Below, piece after piece: positions 59,199-64,000 of a stretch of 64,000 nucleotides of DNA. The stretch is taken from assembly GCF_022513565.1 (NCBI RefSeq), contig NZ_JAKWBE010000012.1, forward strand, positions 186,001 to 250,000, written 5' to 3'. How positions within the stretch are numbered: position 1 is the stretch's first letter; each line of letters starts with the position of its first letter. Position numbers and translations under genes: made by a program. This stretch comes from Streptomyces gilvus (GTDB lineage Bacteria; Actinomycetota; Actinomycetes; Streptomycetales; Streptomycetaceae). The notes below the pieces were generated by a model. That model ran no database searches and had not been told where the DNA came from. It worked only from the letters and a program-made list of their open reading frames with translations.

Positions 59199-59921
59199 AG
59201 GTCCCCCGTGATCCGTGTGAAGTACGCGGCGGTGATCCTACGCATCGCCCGCGAACCGGTTCGCCTCCGGGTACGGAAAGGATCCGGCCAACCACATAGC
59301 GCTACGCCCTCGCCCAAGCCCGGACGCCGCGTCGGCCGGAAACGCCGGCGTCCCCGGCCCCGCCGCCGTACCCCGCTGACCTCGTCACGGCGCGCGACGG
59401 CGCTGTCACAACGACCCTATGGCCTGCTGAACCGCCAACTCCGCGTGCTGTCAAGGGACTTCGGGCCACCACCCGCAAGGCCTGATCACAGCCCTGATCG
59501 CGGTGTGAAAACCAGGCCGCGAACGGGAACACCCGGGGCTCACCGCGCATTGGAAGGAGAGAAGCGACTTCCGTGCCGGGCGAGGGCCGGTGGCGGCGGT
59601 CATGCGCCCGCGCCCTCGCCGCCGGGAGCGCCCGCCGTGCGCGGCGCGCGCTCCCCGCGAGCTGCCGGAGCCCGTCTCGCTCCGGCGCCCGGCCCGGACG
59701 GCCTGCGCCCCCGCCGGCCAGCGTCTTCGTCCCGAAGAAGGAATCCCCGCCCGGTGAAGGCGGGGAACTGGTCTACTGGCGAGAGTTGGCGGATTGACCG
59801 CATGCGTTGTTTACCAGTGTGTGACGGGCGCATGAAACGGTTTGCCGAACCTGCGTAAGGTGCAGAGAACTCATCAGGAGTACGGCACACCGGGCGACGA
59901 GCGAAGGAGGGAGCCGGAGCG
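59199..59921. other. Long intergenic region with a possible IS200/IS605 end
   Basis: This 723-bp gap holds no supported gene; an Arg/Pro-rich open frame at 59208-59858 is typical of chance frames at this GC. At 59738-59770 the sequence GAAGGAATCCCCGCC, a 7-nt loop, GGCGGGGAACTGG resembles the hairpin right end of IS200/IS605 elements. No transposase gene remains. A promoter for the cupin regulator gene probably lies near TAAGGT at 59856-59861. Confidence 0.45.
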
Positions 59922-60491
59922 ATGGGCGACCACAAAGAGCAGCCCCTGCGCGTGGGCGCGGCCGTGCGGCGCCGCCGTCGCACGCTCGAGCTCACCCTCG
60001 CCGTCGTGGCCGAGCGCAGCGGCCTGTCCGTGCCCTTCCTGAGCCAGGTGGAGAACGACAGGGCGCGGCCCAGCCGGGCGTCCCTGGAGAAGGTCGCCGA
60101 CGCCCTGCGCACGACGGCCGTGGAGCTCCTCGCCGCGGCCGACCCGGCGTGCAGCGTCGACGTCGTCCGTGCAGAGGCCGTCGAGCCGCTGCTCGAACCC
60201 GCGGTGCGCTCGCTGGTGCGCGGTCACCATCAGATGCACGCCTCGGAGTTCGTCGGCGACCACGACGCCGGCCGTGAATTCCAGTACCGCAACGACCAGT
60301 TGATGTATGTCGCCGACGGCGCCGTGGAGATCGAGGCGGAGGGCCGGGCCTACCGGCTCGGCCGCGGCGACACCCTGTACCTGACGGGCGGTGTGCGGCA
60401 CCGCTGGCGGGCGACCGTGTCGGACACGCGCGTGATCGTCGTCGCGGTGGCCGAGCACATCGAGGCGGTCCGGGACCGGTCGCGCCGGTGA
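59922..60491 (+). CDS. XRE-type HTH regulator with a C-terminal cupin domain
   Basis: The 189-residue protein has an XRE HTH (~10-65, VAERSGLSVPFLSQVENDRARPSRASLEKVADAL) joined to a cupin beta barrel (~105-180, YVADGAVEIEAEGRAYRLGRGDTLYLTGGVRHRW). The His/Glu positions expected for metal binding are partly present. Such regulators sense a small ligand or a metal through the cupin. GGAGGGAG lies upstream of the ATG. Its stop overlaps the next gene's start by 4 bp, so the two products are made together. Confidence 0.88.
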   Translation: MGDHKEQPLRVGAAVRRRRRTLELTLAVVAERSGLSVPFLSQVENDRARPSRASLEKVADALRTTAVELLAAADPACSVDVVRAEAVEPLLEPAVRSLVRGHHQMHASEFVGDHDAGREFQYRNDQLMYVADGAVEIEAEGRAYRLGRGDTLYLTGGVRHRWRATVSDTRVIVVAVAEHIEAVRDRSRR

Positions 60492-61213
60492 CACCCCGTG
60501 TCGTCTCGCTCGTGCCCTCGCTGACCGAGGCGGTGGCGGTGTCCGTCCCCGGCGCCCTGGTCGGCGTCACGGACTGGTGCAGCCACCCCGCGCACCTCGA
60601 CGTCCCCCGTATCGGCGGCACCAAGAACCCCAAGCTGGACACCGTCCTCGCGCTCGCGCCCGACCTGGTGATCGCCAACGAGGAGGAGAACCGCGGGCCC
60701 GACCTGACCGCCCTGCGCGAGGCGGGCGTCGAGGTCCTGGTCACCGAGGTGCGGGACGTACCGCAGGCCTTCCGGGAACTGGCGAGGGTGCTCGAGGCGT
60801 GCGGCGCCGGATCCCGGCCGCGATGGCTGGAGGAGGCGGAGGAGGCGTGGTCCTCCCTGCCGGTCCCGGACGCCCGTACGACGGCCGTCGTACCGATCTG
60901 GCGCCGTCCCTGGATGGTGCTGGGCCGGGACACCTTCGCCGGTGACGTCCTCGCCCGCCTCGGCGTCGACCATCTCTACACGGACCACCCGGACCGCTAC
61001 CCGCGCGTCCCGCTCGACGAGCTGCGGGCCGCCGCCCCCGACCTCGTCGTCCTCCCCGACGAGCCCTACCGCTTCACCGCCGACGACGGGCCCGAGGCCT
61101 TCCCCGGGGTGCCCTGCGCCCTGGTCAGCGGACGGCATCTGACGTGGTACGGGCCGTCGTTGGCCGAGGCCCCGCAGGCGCTGGGCGAGGCGCTGCGAGC
61201 AGCCCGCCGCTGA
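60488..61213 (+). CDS. Cytosolic helical-backbone metal receptor (BtuF/TroA-like)
   Basis: The 241-residue protein has the fold of the TroA/BtuF binding proteins: VVSLVPSLTEAV start, TDWCSHP, RIGGTKNPKLDTVLALAPDLVIANEEEN, a long helix, and the second lobe with VVLPDEPYRF. It lacks any signal peptide or lipobox, so it must stay in the cytosol. The usual ligands are cobalamin or metal chelates. GTG start overlaps the cupin regulator stop by 4 bp. It may store, chaperone or sense a ligand together with the regulator. Confidence 0.82.
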   Translation: MTPRVVSLVPSLTEAVAVSVPGALVGVTDWCSHPAHLDVPRIGGTKNPKLDTVLALAPDLVIANEEENRGPDLTALREAGVEVLVTEVRDVPQAFRELARVLEACGAGSRPRWLEEAEEAWSSLPVPDARTTAVVPIWRRPWMVLGRDTFAGDVLARLGVDHLYTDHPDRYPRVPLDELRAAAPDLVVLPDEPYRFTADDGPEAFPGVPCALVSGRHLTWYGPSLAEAPQALGEALRAARR

Positions 61214-61322
61214 CCAGACCGCGCGCGGTGGGCACGGCGGCCGTCGCCCAGGCGACCACGAGCCCGGCGTACGACCCGAGCGCGAGCCAGTCGTACACGA
61301 CCAGCGCGGCCCACCACGCCAT
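61125..61322 (-). CDS. Possible small membrane protein
   Basis: A 65-residue frame from ATG 61322 starts MAWWAALVVYDWLALGSYAGLVVAWATAAV, a strong hydrophobic segment, and ends with an Ala/Pro/Arg tail. It overlaps the 3' end of the metal receptor gene by 89 bp. A palindrome at 61326-61346 sits right in front of it. It may be a real short chromosomal gene truncated or flanked by the insertion, or a chance frame. Confidence 0.35.
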   Translation of the reverse strand: MAWWAALVVYDWLALGSYAGLVVAWATAAVPTARGLVSGGLLAAPRPAPAGPRPTTARTTSDAVR

Positions 61323-61325
61323 CAG

Positions 61326-61346
61326 GGCATAAGCTGGTCTTATGCC
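61326..61346. repeat. Inverted repeat near the element boundary
   Basis: GGCATAAG and CTTATGCC are perfect 8-bp inverted copies separated by CTGGT. They lie 66 bp from the end of the integrase gene and may be an operator, or part of the attachment region. Confidence 0.5.
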
Positions 61347-61390
61347 GTCGACCCTGGTCCTAGGGCTGCGACCTGGCGTTTTCCAGGCCC

Positions 61391-61408
61391 GTGATACCTC
61401 AGTGATAC
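61391..61408. repeat. Short direct repeat beside the integrase gene
   Basis: GTGATAC occurs at 61391-61397 and again at 61402-61408, 4 bp apart, just past the integrase stop. Such paired repeats can be integrase arm-binding sites at an att site. Confidence 0.35.
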
Positions 61409-61411
61409 TGA

Positions 61412-62683
61412 TCATGCACTCTGACCAGGGTTTTTACCCTTGAGGACCCTGAGATTGGGCCTGTCGGCAGCGGCATCGTCGCCCGTCGGTGCGGCCGGCC
61501 GGCGAAGGGCCGCAACCTGCTTCGCGGCGGCTGCCTGGGAGCCCGGGATGACGTGCGCGTACGTGGTGAGCATCATCGCCACGGTGCGGCCCGCGCGCTC
61601 CGCGACGACCTTGACCGGCACGCCCGCCGTCAGCCAGATGGTGACCATCGTGTGCCGGAGACCGTGAAGCGTGAGGCGCGGGAGCGCGTCCTCCCCGAGG
61701 GCCTTGCGGCACCGGGCCACGGCGCGGTCGAACGCGGCGCTGACGGTCTTGGGGGTGAGCCGGTGCCCGTTCTCGTTCCCGAAGACGGGCGAGCCGTCCT
61801 GGGCGAGCCTGAGGTGCAGCCCGCCGCGCCTGGCCCGCCACGCCTTGAGAACGGCCACGGTCTCGTCGTCCAGGTCGACGGTGCGGGACTTGCGGGTCTT
61901 CGTCGGCCCGAGCACCGGCTTGCCCCCTGGACCCGGGCGAGCGTTGCGGTAGACGCTGATCACGTCCCCCTTGACGTCCCGCCAGTCGAGCGCGAGGAGC
62001 TCCCCACGCCGCATGCCGGTCGTGGCGGCGACGTACCAGAAGGCCACGTGCTCCGGGTCGTGCTCCGCCGCCCAGGTAAGGAAGGCGTCGAGCTGCTGCG
62101 ATGACCACGCCTGGGGTGTGGAGGCCTCCTGGTCGTCGAGGCGCGGCGGCGTGGCCCTGGCGGCGGGGTTCTTGCTGAGAAGCGGCGGCTCGGCCTCCAC
62201 GGCGGCCCTGAGCGACATGCTCAGCACCGCGGCGGCCAGGCGCACCGAGCGCGGCGCGAGCGGGGTCCCTCGGGTGCTCCCGCTCTCCTCCAGTTCGCGG
62301 TAGAGGGCGTTGATGCGCGTGGACGAGAGCTTGGCCAGCTTCACGTCACCGATTCGCGGCTTGAGCGTGACGCGGATCATCTGGCCGTACGACTGACGCG
62401 TGCCGGGGGAGGTGCGGAGGCCGGCCAGCCACGTGTCCAGCCACTCGCCGACGGTGACCCTGCCGGGGTCGGCGTACATGCCGTCGTCGCTCTTCTTGAG
62501 GGCCTCGCGCATGTCCTTCGCGGCCTCGGTACGGGTCTTGAAGCCCCGCCGGACGACGGGCTTGCGCTCGTTCCCGACCTGGATCGTCGCCTTCCAGTAG
62601 TACCGCTTCTCACCGTTGCGGAGGCGGTACTCGTACACGCCGCCCTCTCCTGGGCTGCGGCGCGGCTTCCTTGGTGTGCTCAT
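61412..62683 (-). CDS. int: Tyrosine recombinase (integrase) of an integrative element
   Basis: The 423-residue integrase has an N-terminal arm-binding domain with GVYEYRLRNGEKRYYWKATIQ, a SAM-like core-binding domain (~75-170), and a catalytic domain with the Arg in TTGMRRGELLAL, HGLRH (His-x-x-Arg) and the Tyr nucleophile in LTTYAHV. This is the form found in actinophages and actinobacterial integrative elements. GGAGAG lies 5 nt before the ATG. It is divergent from the element's other visible genes. Its stop probably lies near the left attachment site; the element extends past the window end. Confidence 0.93.
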   Translation of the reverse strand: MSTPRKPRRSPGEGGVYEYRLRNGEKRYYWKATIQVGNERKPVVRRGFKTRTEAAKDMREALKKSDDGMYADPGRVTVGEWLDTWLAGLRTSPGTRQSYGQMIRVTLKPRIGDVKLAKLSSTRINALYRELEESGSTRGTPLAPRSVRLAAAVLSMSLRAAVEAEPPLLSKNPAARATPPRLDDQEASTPQAWSSQQLDAFLTWAAEHDPEHVAFWYVAATTGMRRGELLALDWRDVKGDVISVYRNARPGPGGKPVLGPTKTRKSRTVDLDDETVAVLKAWRARRGGLHLRLAQDGSPVFGNENGHRLTPKTVSAAFDRAVARCRKALGEDALPRLTLHGLRHTMVTIWLTAGVPVKVVAERAGRTVAMMLTTYAHVIPGSQAAAAKQVAALRRPAAPTGDDAAADRPNLRVLKGKNPGQSA

Positions 62684-62686
62684 GAC

Positions 62687-62811
62687 ACTCTCCGTTCCGT
62701 TGTTTACGGGAACTCTCGTTTCCCGGGTCTTCCCAACTAGGGCCAGCTACGCTGCGTAGCGCCCTGGCCCTAATTTTACCTCAACATGCGCAGTAAGTGA
62801 ACACGGAGAGT
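62687..62811. promoter_or_regulatory. Divergent control region of the mobile element
   Basis: Between int and the HTH gene, ACTCTCCGT (62687-62695) and ACGGAGAGT (62803-62811) are exact inverted copies near the two genes' starts. Between them lies a nested palindrome: TAGGGCCAG (62738-62746) pairs with CTGGCCCTA (62764-62772) and encloses CTACG-CTG-CGTAG (62747-62759). A T-rich tract TAATTTT follows. The layout suggests repressor sites and a terminator-like stem controlling both directions. Confidence 0.6.
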
Positions 62812-62832
62812 CACAATTCCCTGGTCAGAGGC

Positions 62833-62861
62833 TGGACGAGTTGCTCACTCATAGTTACAAT
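62833..62861 (+). promoter_or_regulatory. Promoter of the element's HTH gene
   Basis: TGGACG (62833-62838) and TACAAT (62856-62861) are separated by 17 bp. The start codon at 62868 follows the -10 box by 6 nt, so the transcript is leaderless. Confidence 0.6.
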
Positions 62862-62867
62862 AGGATC

Positions 62868-63128
62868 ATGGACACGACAACGAACACGCGGCGCGGGCGA
62901 CTGCTGACGTGGTTGGAAAACGGCACCGCGAGGGAGATCCGCGAGAAGGCCGGCCTCAGTCCGGCAAAGCTCGCTGAGCGAGTCGGCGGCATCTCGCGGG
63001 TGACGCTCTATCGATGCGAGAAGGAGCGTCACCTGCCTCGCGACCGTGACGCGGCGGTCAGGTACTACGAGGCGTTGGCGCAGCTCCGAGACGAGCAGGA
63101 GGGCGCCGGGCGAGGGTCGGCGATATGA
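62868..63128 (+). CDS. Small HTH protein of the mobile element
   Basis: The 86-residue protein has an XRE-like helix-turn-helix (REIREKAGLSPAKLAERVGGISRVTLYRCEKER, residues ~22-54). It is divergent from the integrase, where a repressor or integration regulator would be expected. It overlaps the next open frame's first codon by 4 bp. The ATG at 62868 is chosen for its -10 spacing rather than a TTG upstream. Confidence 0.75.
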   Translation: MDTTTNTRRGRLLTWLENGTAREIREKAGLSPAKLAERVGGISRVTLYRCEKERHLPRDRDAAVRYYEALAQLRDEQEGAGRGSAI

Positions 63129-63292
63129 CCGTATCAACTGATTTGCGCCGACGGCCTTTTCGTCACTACAGTCACGGACGAACCGAGGCCACCCGGCCGA
63201 GGAGCGGAACAGGAAGCTTCTGGACCGCTCCATGCCGTGGTGGCTTCCGTGGTTCCAGTGGCTTCCCTCCGCGTGATCGAGAGGGAGCGGAC

Positions 63293-63604
63293 ATGACTGA
63301 GATTCCCAGTGGGGACAGCGAGACAGGCAAGGTCTCGATCGTCGAGTACTCCGCGGGCGGACGTGATCGGCCCCGGCCTCACTTTGCGCTGAACGTCAGT
63401 GGAAACCTGGCGCAGCTCCATGCATCCCTGGTCAAGGAGTCGTCGCACCGTGACGGACGGGCTCACGTCAACCGACACAAGGTGCGAGAGGTCCGTGTGA
63501 CCTTCGTGCCGTGCCCCTGCGGTGACGGCTTCACGATTGACCACGGCGCGGTGGAGATCGTCCCCCTCGACAATGAGGGTGCTGAGAAGGAAGCCGACGA
63601 GTGA
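63293..63604 (+). CDS. Hypothetical protein of the mobile element
   Basis: The 103-residue protein has no family I recognise. It contains FVPCPCGDGFTIDHG, a Cys pair that could bind metal, and an acidic tail. GAGGGAG precedes the ATG at 63293; a longer frame from 63125 has an Arg-rich start that looks non-coding. Its stop overlaps the next gene by 4 bp (GTGA). Confidence 0.65.
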   Translation: MTEIPSGDSETGKVSIVEYSAGGRDRPRPHFALNVSGNLAQLHASLVKESSHRDGRAHVNRHKVREVRVTFVPCPCGDGFTIDHGAVEIVPLDNEGAEKEADE

Positions 63605-63903
63605 ACGCCGCCGAGCGCCTTCACGGCCGCTGGTTCGCCACGGTCACCGAGGCCGCCGAGATCCTCCACGTCGACCGGCGAACGGTCTATCGCGCGATCG
63701 ACCTGGGCGAGATCCCCGCCGTGCGCGTCGGCCAGCAGCTCCGGGTGCCGGTCGCGTGGCTGAGAGAGCGAGCGATGCTCCACGGCGGGCCGCCGCCATC
63801 GCCCATCGCGCCCCACGAGGTTCAGGAAGAGACAACGGAAGCCGCCCCCAACGGGGCGGCTTCCGCCGTTTCGGACGGTGCTGCAATCACCGTCCTCAGC
63901 TGA
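63601..63903 (+). CDS. Excisionase-like HTH protein
   Basis: The 100-residue protein has a MerR/Xis-type HTH_17 motif: ATVTEAAEILHVDRRTVYRAIDLGEIPAVRVGQQLRVPVAWL (~13-55), the form used by excisionases and element-encoded regulators to bend DNA. It probably directs excision with the integrase. GTG start, coupled to the preceding gene. Its last 25 codons contain a strong hairpin. Confidence 0.82.
   Translation: MNAAERLHGRWFATVTEAAEILHVDRRTVYRAIDLGEIPAVRVGQQLRVPVAWLRERAMLHGGPPPSPIAPHEVQEETTEAAPNGAASAVSDGAAITVLS
63837..63864 (+). terminator. Hairpin inside the excisionase-like gene
   Basis: GGAAGCCGCCCC pairs perfectly with GGGGCGGCTTCC around CAAC. It lies within the last 22 codons of the open frame and has no T-run. 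It could attenuate the transcript. Confidence 0.5.
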
Positions 63904-63926
63904 TCGACAGGGAGATGACGTCAATC

Positions 63927-64000
63927 ATGTCTGATTTTACCCATTTTGACGACGAGGTGACCGCGTTGCGCGACCTTGATGACGCCGAGCTGTCCGTCGG
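63927..64000 (+). CDS. Partial gene at the window edge
   Basis: From ATG 63927 the frame reads MSDFTHFDDEVTALRDLDDAELSV and runs off the window. GGGAG lies about 12 nt upstream; an in-frame ATG at 63915 is too close to it. It is acidic and AT-richer than the chromosome genes and belongs to the mobile element. No family can be assigned from 24 residues. Confidence 0.5.
   Translation, partial: MSDFTHFDDEVTALRDLDDAELSV

Noticed and set aside
59208..59858. Plus-strand Arg/Pro-rich open frame
   Set aside because: Typical chance frame at high GC; no domain, and its start overlaps the neighbouring membrane gene's control region.
1..64000. tRNA, rRNA or CRISPR arrays
   Set aside because: No T-loop-like GTTCGANTC patterns with acceptor stems, no rRNA-like stretches, and no regularly spaced direct repeats of CRISPR type. 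The only tandem array is the 17-bp repeat at 56839.

Overview
The window is chromosomal DNA from a Streptomyces-type actinomycete. GC is very high, GTG and TTG starts are common, and many genes look leaderless, with a -10 hexamer about 6 nt before the start codon. The gene order is the Streptomyces glycerol (gyl) / metH / Pup-proteasome / Tat / cvn9 chromosome arm. Much of the same order (metH, recB-like nuclease, trmI, Mpa/ARC, dop, pup, prcBA, pafABC, tatAC, helY, 5'-3' exonuclease) is shared with the Mycobacterium tuberculosis Rv2090-Rv2125 region.

Layout. 0-11 kb: a PAC2 protein, a FadR-type GntR regulator beside a near-perfect operator, the glycerol operon glpF-glpK-glpD with its IclR regulator gylR and four matching operator-like sites, and divergent metH. 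11-19.5 kb: a HAD hydrolase, an orphan peptide-binding lipoprotein, an orphan response regulator, a Fe-S RecB-like nuclease, an M50 protease with a long disordered N-terminus, TrmI and a secreted protein. 19.6-36 kb: the Pup-proteasome region (ferredoxin, ARC, dop, pup, an endonuclease VII-like gene, prcB, prcA, a LacI regulator with an MFS exporter, pafA), then two FKBPs, pafB, pafC, a zinc ribbon, a small membrane protein, tatA and tatC. 36-46.5 kb: helicase HelY, then allophanate hydrolase, a biotin-dependent urea/guanidine carboxylase and two DUF1989 proteins under a divergent TetR. 46.7-51.3 kb: conservon cvn9 (four genes) plus a P450 lacking the EXXR motif. 51.3-61.3 kb: a RluA pseudouridine synthase, an orphan terpene synthase, GNAT, APC permease, a decayed ABC permease, a siderophore-interacting protein with an iron box, a 5'-3' exonuclease, a cupin regulator and a cytosolic metal-receptor-like protein. 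61.4-64 kb: the start of an integrated mobile element (tyrosine integrase, divergent HTH gene, excisionase-like gene), cut by the window edge.

How the genes work together. GylR probably controls glycerol uptake (GlpF), phosphorylation (GlpK) and oxidation (GlpD). Pup is deamidated by Dop, ligated to targets by PafA, and pupylated proteins are unfolded by ARC and degraded by PrcBA. PafB/PafC are the WYL-domain activators of the LexA-independent DNA-damage response. Three repair-type genes in this same window (RecB-like nuclease, HelY helicase, 5'-3' exonuclease) carry a promoter matching the PafBC/RecA-NDp pattern TTGTCRGTG-N8-TAnnnT, two of them exactly or nearly so. The four-gene carboxylase cluster fits a guanidine-to-ammonia route, and the APC permease 10 kb away carries almost the same operator as the cluster, so one TetR probably controls both.

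Most distinctive observations: the PafBC-type promoters, the shared TetR operator and guanidine interpretation, the endonuclease gene embedded between pup and prcB, the EXXR-less P450, the orphan terpene synthase, a deletion-fused ABC permease remnant followed by a 17-bp tandem repeat, and the incomplete mobile element at the right edge.
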